Of a DNA stretch of 64,000 bases, positions 7,543 to 15,926 are shown in pieces. The stretch is from Bacillota bacterium (lineage in GTDB: Bacteria > Bacillota > Clostridia > Acetivibrionales > DSM-1351). Location: positions 1 through 64,000 of the forward strand of contig JAEWCZ010000066.1 of NCBI GenBank assembly GCA_023390335.1, written 5' to 3'. Within the stretch, counting starts at the first letter, position 1. Each line of letters begins with the position of its first letter. The notes below the pieces were generated by a model. It made no database searches and was not told the origin of the DNA. It was given only the letters and a program-made list of their open reading frames with translations. The position numbers were made by a program, and so were the translations under genes.

Positions 7543-9042
7543 GTGACAATGCAAAGCAAAATGATACTGGAGATGGACGGTATTTCAAAGTCATTCCCGG
7601 GTGTAAAAGTTTTTGATAACCTGTGTTTTGATGTGAGGAAAGGAGAAGTGCATTGTATTTGCGGCGAAAATGGTGCTGGGAAATCGACTTTAATTAAAAT
7701 ACTTTCAGGAGCACATTTACCAGATAGCGGAACAATACGTATTGATGGAGAGGTTGTTTACAATAATACACCTCATTTAGCAATGGAACTGGGTGTACAA
7801 ACCATCTATCAGGAGCATAATTTGTTTCCGCTATTGAGCGTGTACGAAAATCTATTTGCAGGAAATGAATATACGAAAGGCGGATTACTCAAGAAATCTG
7901 AAATGGTACAGAAGACTAGGGAGATATTAGAGTTTTTAAATTCTACTATTTCACCATTTGATATTGTTGGACAACTTGGAAGTGGTGAACAAAAAACCAT
8001 TGAGGTTGCAAGAGCATTCATAAAAGAATCAAAAGTAATTATTCTTGATGAACCAACAGCATCATTTAGTCAGTCGGAAATCAAAAATCTTCTGGATATT
8101 GTCAAGAAACTCTCCAGCGAGGGAATCAGTTTTATCTATATTTCTCACCATCTTGAGGAAGTATTTGAAATTGCTGATCGCGTCACTGTTATTCGTGACG
8201 GTATGAAAATTAATACTTACGATATAAAAGATTTAGATGAATGTACCTTAATCAATGACATGGTCGGGCGTGATGTATGTTCCTTTTTTAACCGTGAAAA
8301 GGTAGATGTCGGAGACATCAAATTTGAAGCGATTGATTTCTCGGGAAACGGGGTCCATGATGTTTCTTTTGAAGTTCGTGAGGGTGAATTAGTTGGTTTC
8401 TCGGGTATGGTTGGATCGGGGAGATCTGAACTGGCAGAGCTTTTATTCGGCGTCAAAAAGGCTGATGCAGGCAGTATTAAAATAGACGGGAAACATGTTC
8501 AAATTGATTCTCCTATAGATGCTATTCTGAACGGTATGTGTTTTATTACTGAAGACAGACAATCAACCGGTTTATCTCTAGAGCATTCTATTCTAAGTAA
8601 TTCCAATATCGCCATGTATTCAAAAAACAGTAAGCGAATTGTAAAGCCATCTGATGACTTAAAGGTTGCACAAAAATATTGCAGGAGCATGAATGTGGTA
8701 TCTCCGACGGTTTATCAGAAGGTGGGTCTACTCTCCGGTGGTAATCAACAGAAGGTAGTTCTTGCAAAATGGTTTGCAACCAATGGCAGCATCTACATTT
8801 TTGATGAGCCTACCCGAGGTATTGATATTGGTGCAAAAGAAGAAATATATAAAATCATGACACAGCTGCTTAAGGAAGGAAAAAGTATCATAATGATTTC
8901 TTCTGATATGCCTGAATTAATTGCAATGAGTGATCGTGTTTTGGTTATGCGCAAGGGGAGAATTGTTGCCAATATCTCCAAAAATGAAATGACAGAAGAA
9001 AACATTTTAAAATTTTCAATAGGTGGTGGTAGTGATGATTAA
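7543..9042 (+). CDS. Sugar ABC transporter ATP-binding protein, tandem ATPase (RbsA/MglA type)
   Basis: This 499-residue protein has two fused ABC cassettes. The first has a normal Walker A (GENGAGKST), signature LGSGEQ and Walker B (VIILDEPTAS). The second has the degenerate Walker A typical of the family (GMVGSGRSEL), signature LSGGNQQK and Walker B (IFDEPTRGID). This layout is that of CUT2 importers for ribose, galactose, xylose and similar monosaccharides. The GTG at 7543 follows GGAGG by 5 bases; an ATG two codons later is an alternative start. It is the first gene of an operon of ATPase, permease and binding protein. The imported sugar cannot be read from the sequence. Confidence 0.92.
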   Translation: MTMQSKMILEMDGISKSFPGVKVFDNLCFDVRKGEVHCICGENGAGKSTLIKILSGAHLPDSGTIRIDGEVVYNNTPHLAMELGVQTIYQEHNLFPLLSVYENLFAGNEYTKGGLLKKSEMVQKTREILEFLNSTISPFDIVGQLGSGEQKTIEVARAFIKESKVIILDEPTASFSQSEIKNLLDIVKKLSSEGISFIYISHHLEEVFEIADRVTVIRDGMKINTYDIKDLDECTLINDMVGRDVCSFFNREKVDVGDIKFEAIDFSGNGVHDVSFEVREGELVGFSGMVGSGRSELAELLFGVKKADAGSIKIDGKHVQIDSPIDAILNGMCFITEDRQSTGLSLEHSILSNSNIAMYSKNSKRIVKPSDDLKVAQKYCRSMNVVSPTVYQKVGLLSGGNQQKVVLAKWFATNGSIYIFDEPTRGIDIGAKEEIYKIMTQLLKEGKSIIMISSDMPELIAMSDRVLVMRKGRIVANISKNEMTEENILKFSIGGGSDD

Positions 9043-10099
9043 AAAGGACTTAGGCAATGAAAAAAAGCGAGAAAATACTCTGATCCAAAAGCTGATGCAT
9101 CATGAAAATTCATCCATCTTATTTGTATTACTGCTTGTGATTATTTTGGTTGTCCTCGCTGAATTCTTTTTTGCAAGAGGAATGGTATTCAAGGATCTTG
9201 CTTTTCTGTCATCAAGAAATATTTCAAGTGTTATGCAGCAGGTATCCATCACAGGCATTCTCGCAATTGGTATGACTCTTGTCATGCTGATGGGTGGAAT
9301 TGATCTTTCGGTTGGCCAGCTGATGGGCTTTATCGGTGTGATGATGGCTTCTATGATAAAAGCGGGTCACTTACCAATATGGGCTATTGTGCTAATAGGT
9401 ATGTTCACGGCTATCGGTTGTGAGCTGCTGATGGGTTTGATTATATCTCGTACCAAACTGGAATCATTTATTGTGTCATTAGGATTTATGAGTATATATC
9501 AAGGTTTTATCTATCTAATTACAAATGGCCGAGAGATTAGCATTGGTAATAAATTTGAATTTATAGGCAAAACCTCAATCAGTATAACAAGCAACTTTAA
9601 AATATTTTCATCCGTTATTTTTTACATATTACTGACGGTCATCATATGGTTAGCGATTAAGTATACTAAGTTCGGCCGTCGTCTTTACTTTGTGGGTGGA
9701 AATGAAAGTGCTGCATTCTTAGCCGGTATCGGCGTAAAAAATTTCAAATTATGGGTTTATGGATTGAATGGGTTTTTTATTTCCATTGCATCAATGATTA
9801 TGATTTCCAGATTGAGTACGGGTGGTCCAAACATGGGTCAAGGAAAAGAAATTGATGTAATAGCTTCAGTTGTTGTCGGAGGAACTGCAATGTCCGGCGG
9901 GAAGGGAAATGTTTGGGGAGCTTTGATTGGTGTCGTCTTGCTTGGCTGTATCTCAAATGCGCTAAACATTTTGGGAGTCAATCCTTATTATCAATATGTT
10001 ATGAAAGGAGGATTAATTGTTTTATCTGTTTTCATTGGATACTATAGCGGATTGAAAAAAAAGTCAAAACAAAGACCAAATCAGAAAAGTATAGCATAA
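9035..10099 (+). CDS. Sugar ABC transporter permease (RbsC type)
   Basis: The start is the ATG at 9035, 8 bases after AGGTGG and overlapping the end of the ATPase gene by 8 bases; in-frame GTG codons just upstream overlap that ribosome site and are less likely. The protein (354 residues) has 8-10 hydrophobic membrane segments and the conserved CUT2 permease stretches MLMGGIDLSVGQ and GTAMSGGKGNVWGA. It forms the membrane channel for the adjacent tandem ATPase and binding lipoprotein. Confidence 0.93.
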   Translation: MIKKDLGNEKKRENTLIQKLMHHENSSILFVLLLVIILVVLAEFFFARGMVFKDLAFLSSRNISSVMQQVSITGILAIGMTLVMLMGGIDLSVGQLMGFIGVMMASMIKAGHLPIWAIVLIGMFTAIGCELLMGLIISRTKLESFIVSLGFMSIYQGFIYLITNGREISIGNKFEFIGKTSISITSNFKIFSSVIFYILLTVIIWLAIKYTKFGRRLYFVGGNESAAFLAGIGVKNFKLWVYGLNGFFISIASMIMISRLSTGGPNMGQGKEIDVIASVVVGGTAMSGGKGNVWGALIGVVLLGCISNALNILGVNPYYQYVMKGGLIVLSVFIGYYSGLKKKSKQRPNQKSIA

Positions 10100-10153
10100 A
10101 AAATTTTTAATGAGTTCATGAAAATATCCTATAGGTTATGAAGGAGGGAAACA

Positions 10154-11329
10154 ATGAAAAAATTTGCAACAATATTTATGGTGCTTGTCATGGTATTGTC
10201 CATGAGTGCATGTTCATCCAATGGTCCAGCATCTGGGACAACAGCAGCTACTGTTACAGATGCAGCAACAACGGCTGGGGATACGGCGACAAATACTGTA
10301 GTAGACCTGAAAAACAAGAAATTAGCCTTTATAAATGCTGGACCTGATGACTATTATGCTGCTTTCGGTAATGCATTTACAGCAGTTGCGAAATCCTATG
10401 GCATGAATGTGGTTGAATTGAACTCTGCATATAGTGCAGAAAAAGAGTTGGCTAATGTTCAGGATATGATATCTGCAGGCGTTGATGCAATTGCAGTTAT
10501 AAGTGCAAATACCGCAGGCAGCTCTGCTGCTATTGCAGCTGCAAATAGTGCCGGTGTTCCGATCTTTTATGTTGGCGGAAAGCCTGAATTGCAAGCTGGA
10601 TCTGACATTCAGGGACATGTAACTGATAGCTTTGTAATGATGGGTTATATGGCCGGGAAATGGATAAGCGAAAAATATCCCAAAGCCAAATGTGTAACAA
10701 TCCCTGGTCAGCTGGGTCAGAGAATGGCCGAAGGCGAAGTGGTTGGTTTTGCAATGGCTCTTGAAGAAGCTGGTATGACACCGTTAAAGGTTTTGGCAAG
10801 TGGCGAGTGGCAGAAAGAAAAAACTGTTCCGATAATGGAAGCATTAATCGATTCCGGAGAAAAATTTGATGTGGTCTTTGCTGCAAATGACGAAACTGCA
10901 TTCGGTGTGATTCAGGTTCTTAAAGAACGTAACATCCCAATCAAGCAATATCCGGATGACGGAAAAGATGGTGTAGTTGTTGTTTCAAACAATGGTAAAG
11001 ACACTGGCTGGGATGCGATGAAAGACGGAACCCTTGCAATTTCTGTTCCAAATCCTCCTTCCCTAAGCGCTGACCTATGCGTACAGCAAATTGTAAAGTA
11101 TTTTTCAAAAGAGCGGTACGAAAAGTTAATTCAAATTACACCTTCCCTTATTCTTGATGCAACGAATACAGACAAGGGCATATCCTGGGTACTTGACACC
11201 TACATGGAGCAACGTGCTAATAATATTTTCGAATGGAAGCTGTCCTATTACGAAGAAAGTTATGACAAGAACAGGGTGAAATATGAGGCATTTGACAAAG
11301 CAGTTGATGAGTATATGGCAAAGCATTAA
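10154..11329 (+). CDS. Sugar-binding lipoprotein of CUT2 ABC transporter
   Basis: This 391-residue protein starts with a lipoprotein signal peptide with lipobox SMSAC (Cys20), followed by a Thr/Ala-rich tether and a periplasmic-binding-protein type 1 fold (Peripla_BP_4, ribose/galactose class). Typical family stretches include DMISAGVDAIAVISAN and FDVVFAANDETAFGV. GGAGGG precedes the ATG. As the third gene of the operon it should supply the extracellular receptor. It is longer than RbsB (about 300 residues) because of the tether and a C-terminal extension of about 60 residues that I do not recognise. Confidence 0.9.
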   Translation: MKKFATIFMVLVMVLSMSACSSNGPASGTTAATVTDAATTAGDTATNTVVDLKNKKLAFINAGPDDYYAAFGNAFTAVAKSYGMNVVELNSAYSAEKELANVQDMISAGVDAIAVISANTAGSSAAIAAANSAGVPIFYVGGKPELQAGSDIQGHVTDSFVMMGYMAGKWISEKYPKAKCVTIPGQLGQRMAEGEVVGFAMALEEAGMTPLKVLASGEWQKEKTVPIMEALIDSGEKFDVVFAANDETAFGVIQVLKERNIPIKQYPDDGKDGVVVVSNNGKDTGWDAMKDGTLAISVPNPPSLSADLCVQQIVKYFSKERYEKLIQITPSLILDATNTDKGISWVLDTYMEQRANNIFEWKLSYYEESYDKNRVKYEAFDKAVDEYMAKH

Positions 11330-11371
11330 TAAAAATTTTTAATAAAAAAAATAATCTGTGGAGGAAATGAC

Positions 11372-12616
11372 ATGAGTGAATTATTATTTACACCGCTAAA
11401 AATCGGAAATAAGGTAGCGCCAAATCGTATTGTTATCAATGCTATGGAATGTTGCGACGCACTGCCAAATGGTGACCCAAGCCCTTTAACCTACAAACGT
11501 TATGAAGATTACTTCAAAGGCAAAGCGGGTGTAGTTGTTTTAGAGGCTATTACACCACAGTATGATTACATTGCACGTAAAAATCAGCTTTCTATTAAGG
11601 AACACAATCTGCCTGCATTGAAGAAATTTGTTAGTCACCTCAAGGCGATTAACCCGGAAACCATTTTCTTGTTCCAAATTACACACTCAGGTGAAATAAG
11701 CAATAATGTGTATTCACAAAGAATCCGTGTCACCGAAGAGCCACTTGCGGGATATGAGGATGCCAAGCTTGTTAGAGAGACTGAAATCGAACAAGTTATC
11801 AAGGATTATGTCCTTGGAGCCAGATATGCATATGAGGTTGGAGCTGATGGTGTTGACCTGAAACTTTGCCATGGTTACCTTGGTACACAAATCTTACGTC
11901 CATTCAATAAAGATAACTGGAAATATGGCGGAGCTTGGGAAAACAGAAGACAGTTTGCTGTTGATATTTATGACCGTGTACGTATTGCTGTGGGCGATGA
12001 TAACTTTATTCTTGGATCCAAAATTTCCATGTATGAAGGTTTCCCGGGTGGTGTAGGCACAATGGGCCCAGACAGTGCTTGTATGGATTTAACAGAATCA
12101 ATTGATCTCGTCAAAACCTTGGAAGCCCATGGAGCACATTACATTTTACAATCAGCGGGTTCACCATCCCATACATTGGATCTTGCTCATCCTGACCGCC
12201 GCACACCTGATTATGCTTACCTGCACTTCTACTTCCAGAAGGTATGTAGAGATAATTTGAAGCCGGAAACCGTTGTAATGGGTTCAGCATATTCCATATT
12301 CCGTGATGGTAAGCAACCCTTCTGCGCTGTAAAGCAAGAAAAGAATACACTTCGCTTCTGGGGCAATAAAAATATCAAGGAAGGTGTAGTGGATGCAGTT
12401 GCTATTGGCCGTCAGGCATTCGCTGATCCTTATCTGCCTGCAAAGATGATTGAAGACAAGGATAAGGAAGTACACTGGTGTACCCTTTGCGACCATTGTG
12501 TAGAGTTACTCATTCGTCAACACAATTGTGGCTGCGCTACATATGACAAGCACTACACAACTGAGTATGTGGATATGATCAAAGCTGAAGGAAAACTCAA
12601 GGCAAAACATACTTAA
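11372..12616 (+). CDS. FMN-dependent OYE-family oxidoreductase with C-terminal cysteine cluster
   Basis: This 414-residue protein is a single-domain member of the old yellow enzyme / 2,4-dienoyl-CoA reductase family: an N-terminal LFTPLKIGNKVAPNRIV start, a TIM barrel, and the conserved YGGAWENRRQFA segment. The usual HGAHGYL active-site stretch is LCHGYLG here. Near the end Cys370, 373, 376, 386 and 388 resemble the 4Fe-4S site of dienoyl-CoA and enoate reductases, but the FAD/NAD domain of those enzymes is absent. The next gene encodes a 2[4Fe-4S] ferredoxin, so electrons may enter through it rather than from NADH; that is inference. GGAGG precedes the ATG. The substrate is unknown; context suggests a step in breakdown of an imported glycoside or sugar derivative. 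Confidence 0.82.
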   Translation: MSELLFTPLKIGNKVAPNRIVINAMECCDALPNGDPSPLTYKRYEDYFKGKAGVVVLEAITPQYDYIARKNQLSIKEHNLPALKKFVSHLKAINPETIFLFQITHSGEISNNVYSQRIRVTEEPLAGYEDAKLVRETEIEQVIKDYVLGARYAYEVGADGVDLKLCHGYLGTQILRPFNKDNWKYGGAWENRRQFAVDIYDRVRIAVGDDNFILGSKISMYEGFPGGVGTMGPDSACMDLTESIDLVKTLEAHGAHYILQSAGSPSHTLDLAHPDRRTPDYAYLHFYFQKVCRDNLKPETVVMGSAYSIFRDGKQPFCAVKQEKNTLRFWGNKNIKEGVVDAVAIGRQAFADPYLPAKMIEDKDKEVHWCTLCDHCVELLIRQHNCGCATYDKHYTTEYVDMIKAEGKLKAKHT

Positions 12617-12681
12617 TTGAGAGATATGATAATGAATAACCGAAATGAAACGGTTTAAATATTGAGAGGAGAAAATATACT

Positions 12682-12852
12682 ATGGCTAGAGTTATAGATG
12701 ATGATTGCAGTAACTGTGGTATTTGTGTAAAATTCTGTCCTGTTGGAGCTATTTCAAAGGGTGAAAAGCACATGGAAGTTGACAAGGAAAAATGCTTTGA
12801 TTGTTATGCATGTGAAATTGAATGTCCTAAAAAAGCAGCTTATATGGGATAA
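12682..12852 (+). CDS. Small 2[4Fe-4S] ferredoxin
   Basis: This short gene encodes 56 residues with two classical clostridial ferredoxin motifs: Cys9-x2-Cys12-x2-Cys15-x3-Cys19 followed by Pro, and Cys38-x2-Cys41-x2-Cys44-x3-Cys48 followed by Pro. The length and spacing are those of clostridial 2[4Fe-4S] ferredoxins, which carry low-potential electrons in the cytoplasm. AGAGGAG lies 10 bases before the ATG. It sits 65 bases after the OYE-type flavoprotein and ends at a strong terminator, suggesting it is the dedicated redox partner of that enzyme and the last gene of the ABC transporter operon. Confidence 0.9.
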   Translation: MARVIDDDCSNCGICVKFCPVGAISKGEKHMEVDKEKCFDCYACEIECPKKAAYMG

Positions 12853-12867
12853 CTTAGGAGTTTAACT

Positions 12868-12909
12868 GGAAAAGGTGTTTTGATTTTTAATCAAAACGCC
12901 TTTTCCTTC
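12868..12909 (+). terminator. Strong terminator after ferredoxin gene
   Basis: GGAAAAGGTGTTTTGAT (12868-12884) pairs with ATCAAAACGCCTTTTCC (12890-12906), with one G-U pair. There is no long T run, but the arms supply AT-rich flanks. Confidence 0.8.
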
Positions 12910-12985
12910 AAAATTTATGAATGTTTAGTAAATTTGAAGAATATTTATCACCCAACAAAAATCGATAGAGCAGGAGGATAGAACT

Positions 12986-13975
12986 ATGGGAAGATTGTTG
13001 ACTCTTATGACCTGTCAATGGGCAGATCTTGAAATGGAAACCATGTGCCAGAAAGCGAAAGCTATGGGCTATGACGGACTTGAGCTTGCCTGCTGGGGTA
13101 ACCACCTGAATTTAAAAAAAGCAGTAGATGATGATCAGTATGTAGAGGACATCAAAAAACTACTCAATCAGTATGATCTTAAGGTATATGCTCTGGCAAC
13201 ACATATTATCGGGCAATGTGTAGGCGATTATAATGACCCTCGCTTGAATAATTTTGCACCTGTTGAACTTGCTGACAATCCTAAGGCAATTCGTGAATGG
13301 GCGGTTACCAATATGAAATATGCTGCTATTGCAGCAAAGAAGCTTGGCTGCAAAGTAGTTACCGGTTTTACAGGTTCACCGATTTGGAAATACATGTATA
13401 GCTTTCCTCAGACAACAGAAGCTATTATAGAAGCTGGCTACCAGGAGATTTATGATCTTTGGTCGCCAATACTGGATGTTTTCAAGGAATTAGGTATTCA
13501 ATTTGCATTGGAGGTACATCCTGCCGAGATTGCTTTTGATTATTATTCTACAAAAAGGTTGTTGGAAAAGTTTGTTGACAGACCTGAATTTGGGTTGAAT
13601 TTTGATCCAAGCCATCTGATCTGGCAAGGTCTTAAACCGGAACTTTTTTTGATGGACTTTGCAGACCGTGTTTATCATGTTCATATGAAGGATGCAGCAG
13701 TAACGCTTGACGGCAGAAATGGTTTGCTTGGCTCTCATGTAGATTTTGGAGAGCTAAACAGGGGTTGGAACTTCCGGTCTTTGGGACACGGTGATGTGGA
13801 TTTCGAAAGTATTATACGTGTGTTGAACAAAGTCGGATATAAGGGCCCTCTGTCTGTGGAATGGGAAGATTCCGGAATGGACAGAGAATATGGTGCAGCT
13901 GAGGCAGCTGCATTTGTTAGAAAAATTGATTTTGAACCATCGAATATAAAGTTTGATGAAGCTATCGCAAATTAG
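12986..13975 (+). CDS. Sugar phosphate isomerase/epimerase family TIM barrel (IolE/IolI-like)
   Basis: This 329-residue protein has the xylose-isomerase-like TIM barrel (AP_endonuc_2 family). Family landmarks include MGYDGLELACWG near the N-terminus, FALEVHPAEIAFD, LNFDPSHLIWQG, VYHVHMKDA and LSVEWEDSGMD; the Glu, Asp, His and Glu in these segments are the usual divalent-metal ligands. Relatives are inosose dehydratases, 3-keto sugar epimerases or hydratases, and C-glycoside lyases. AGGAGG precedes the ATG. The gene directly precedes a Gfo/Idh/MocA dehydrogenase (9-base gap), the pairing seen in inositol and 3-keto-glycoside pathways, so it probably acts on the oxidised sugar made by that enzyme. 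Confidence 0.85.
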   Translation: MGRLLTLMTCQWADLEMETMCQKAKAMGYDGLELACWGNHLNLKKAVDDDQYVEDIKKLLNQYDLKVYALATHIIGQCVGDYNDPRLNNFAPVELADNPKAIREWAVTNMKYAAIAAKKLGCKVVTGFTGSPIWKYMYSFPQTTEAIIEAGYQEIYDLWSPILDVFKELGIQFALEVHPAEIAFDYYSTKRLLEKFVDRPEFGLNFDPSHLIWQGLKPELFLMDFADRVYHVHMKDAAVTLDGRNGLLGSHVDFGELNRGWNFRSLGHGDVDFESIIRVLNKVGYKGPLSVEWEDSGMDREYGAAEAAAFVRKIDFEPSNIKFDEAIAN

Positions 13976-13984
13976 GAGGCTTGT

Positions 13985-15136
13985 ATGATAAAGCGATTGA
14001 ATTATGGTATGGTCGGCGGACATTTGAATGCTTTTATCGGCGGTGTTCATAGAGTAGCTGCTTCCTTTGATGGAAGAGCCCAGCTGGTAGCGGGATGCTT
14101 TAGTTCTAAGCCGGAACCCAATAAGGAATGTGGTGAATTCCTTGGATTGGAATCAGATAGAATATACAAGGACTATATAGAAATGGCAGCAAAAGAAAGC
14201 TCAAGAGAAGATGGTATCAATTTTGTGACAATTACAACACCAAACAATATGCACTATAATGTCGCAAAAACTTTCCTTTTACATGGTATCAACGTACTAT
14301 GTGAAAAACCGCTTTCTTTTGAAGTGGGCGAAGCCGAGGAACTGAAAAAAATTGCAAATGAAAAAGGACTTTTATTTGCTGTTAACTACTCTTATTCAGG
14401 TAACAACATGGTGAAAGAAGCAAAAGAACTTGTTGAACAAGGCTTTATTGGTGACATCATCAATGTTAATGCTGAATATTTGCAGGAATGGCTAATTGAT
14501 GATATTGGTGCCGGTGACAACACCATGAACAAACTATCCGTCTGGAGGACAGACCCGGAGGCATCGGGCGGCTCTAACTGTGTAGGTGACATTGGCACAC
14601 ACATTGAACATACGGTTTCTTACATTACAGGCTTGAAAGTGAAAAAAGTAGCAGCAAAAATGGACTATTTCGGACAGCCCCTTGATTTGAATGCCAATAT
14701 TCTTGTAGAGTTTGATAATGGATCACACGGCGTGTTCTCTTCATCTCAAGTTTGTGTTGGACATATGAATGGACTTGTGGTACGCATATTTGGAACAAAG
14801 GGCTCGATAGAATGGATACAGGAGAACCCAAATATCCTTTCGGTGACACCAAAAGGACAGCCAACTCAGATTTATAACCGGGGAATGTCATATGTATCGG
14901 CAAGAGCAGCACAACTGAGCCGCATTCCGTCTGGTCATCCGGAGGGACTGTATGAAGCATTTGCAAATATCTACAAAGTGTGGGTAAACGCAATCTTGAA
15001 AAAACTCAATGGCGAAGAATTTAACAAATATGATTATGATTTTCCATCCATAGACGATGGTATCTCAGGCGTAAAATTTATCCACGCTTGTCTGGCAAGT
15101 AATAAAATCGGTGGGAATTGGGTGGACGTTGACTGA
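13985..15136 (+). CDS. Gfo/Idh/MocA-family NAD(P)-dependent sugar dehydrogenase
   Basis: This 383-residue protein has an N-terminal Rossmann fold (YGMVGGHLNAFIGGVHR; the second glycine region is atypical), the CEKPLSFEV motif whose Lys is catalytic in the family, and a C-terminal alpha/beta domain with GDIGTHIEHT supplying the His/Asp pair. Members oxidise hydroxyls of sugars or inositols with NAD(P). AGGAGG lies within the end of the isomerase gene and the ATG is 9 bases after its stop, so the two are co-translated. Together with the OYE-type enzyme and the CUT2 transporter upstream it suggests import and oxidation of a sugar, polyol or glycoside. Confidence 0.88.
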   Translation: MIKRLNYGMVGGHLNAFIGGVHRVAASFDGRAQLVAGCFSSKPEPNKECGEFLGLESDRIYKDYIEMAAKESSREDGINFVTITTPNNMHYNVAKTFLLHGINVLCEKPLSFEVGEAEELKKIANEKGLLFAVNYSYSGNNMVKEAKELVEQGFIGDIINVNAEYLQEWLIDDIGAGDNTMNKLSVWRTDPEASGGSNCVGDIGTHIEHTVSYITGLKVKKVAAKMDYFGQPLDLNANILVEFDNGSHGVFSSSQVCVGHMNGLVVRIFGTKGSIEWIQENPNILSVTPKGQPTQIYNRGMSYVSARAAQLSRIPSGHPEGLYEAFANIYKVWVNAILKKLNGEEFNKYDYDFPSIDDGISGVKFIHACLASNKIGGNWVDVD

Positions 15137-15212
15137 TAGATAAAAGCCCCATCATTCTTGCCGCTTGAATCATCCAACCCACAGCTTTTTATAGTACATG
15201 TTTTTGTAAACA

Positions 15213-15262
15213 AGGGAGTGCCGCAAAACTACTTTTAAGTAGGGAGTGGCACTCTTTTTTTT
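15213..15262 (+). terminator. Terminator after the Gfo/Idh/MocA gene
   Basis: GAGTGCC (15216-15222) pairs with GGCACTC (15248-15254), with an inner stem CTACTT/AAGTAG (15229-15242), followed by nine T residues. Confidence 0.88.
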
Positions 15263-15517
15263 GAGTGAAAATAATGAATATCATTTCATAAAATTAATGT
15301 CATATTAATTCACAAAAAAACTAATTGGATAATTTAAATATTACACCCATATATGGTATAATATAGTTACTTTATAAAAAGACTAATAATTAACTATACA
15401 AACTTTTATCGTTATAGTCACTTTTCTTAATCGCAGAGAATATCCAATACAACAAAAACAGAATATTCAATAAGGTATAGTAATTGAACCATTTATGGCT
15501 ATACATAAATTATAAGA

Positions 15518-15640
15518 GAAACGATCCGGAAGTAAGGGACAAGAATTTACGAGGCTGCAGCATAGTGAGTCCGGTATCGTCACATGTGTTTCAAAAATGA
15601 GAAGCAAAGGGATTCGGGATACTGCCGGTTAACCTATTCT
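15518..15640 (+). other. Possible structured RNA leader element
   Basis: Within an AT-rich intergenic region this block is noticeably richer in G and C. CGATCCGG (from about 15522) can pair with CCGGTATCG (to about 15580) with one bulged T, and encloses GTAA/TTAC and GCTGCAGC. A second part contains GCAAAGGGATTCGGG and CCGGTTAACC. I do not recognise a known riboswitch class. Whether it is an RNA, or part of a decayed gene, is open. Confidence 0.3.
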
Positions 15641-15725
15641 TTTGTCTATCTCAAATTTGAATATAAAAATTGCTGGGGATGGAGGTGAAGTTTGTAAGGT
15701 ATGTAAGTTTATCAGTCTAATTTAA

Positions 15726-15848
15726 ATAATATATAAAACTGGTGACTACATAAGGGTAAAGGGTGCTGATTTTAGTACCGGCGTAATATCACTAAACTTA
15801 AGAGTAGCCTATGCAGCCAACGACAGCGTAAATTCAATTGACTATTAA
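15726..15848 (+). pseudogene. Relic of a CBM6 carbohydrate-binding module
   Basis: The frame from 15726 to the TAA at 15846-15848 reads, after four residues, TGDYIRVKGADFSTGV then ISLNLRVAYAANDSVNSIDY. This matches the core of CBM6 modules, whose typical form is GDYI.VKGVDFG.GA..F.ARVAS...GG.IE. The intact CBM6 in the dockerin protein at 42.8 kb has NGDYTVYNNFDFKNGV at the same place. There is no start codon or ribosome site, upstream codons are broken by stops, and the part after RVA has diverged. I read it as a remnant of a deleted cellulosomal gene. At about 40 codons the match could be overcalled. Confidence 0.55.
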
Positions 15849-15874
15849 CTGAAATCTAGCACTGATTAGCAAGG

Positions 15875-15891
15875 GCAGATATAGTATCTGC
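15875..15891 (+). promoter_or_regulatory. Small hairpin in the leader of the GH10 gene
   Basis: GCAGATA-TAG-TATCTGC is a perfect seven-pair hairpin ending 35 bases before the GH10 start codon. It could influence translation or mRNA stability. It has no T run. Confidence 0.4.
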
Positions 15892-15926
15892 AAAGTACTA
15901 AATTATAAAAAGAGGAGAGTAGATTT

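Larger units (their letters stand above)
15137..15926 (+). other. Long non-coding region upstream of the GH10 xylanase
   Basis: These 790 bases hold no intact gene. Visible in order are a terminator (15213-15262), an AT-rich stretch with an isolated TATAAT at 15357-15362 but no convincing -35 box, a GC-richer block around 15515-15640 that could fold, a decayed CBM6 fragment (15726-15848), a small perfect hairpin (15875-15891) and the ribosome site of the xylanase gene. If the TATAAT is a promoter, the xylanase mRNA would have a leader of about 560 nucleotides. Confidence 0.5.

Noticed and set aside
15518..15640. Cyclic-di-GMP or cobalamin riboswitch
   Set aside because: GCAAAG and CCGG pieces are suggestive, but the conserved core elements of those classes are absent.
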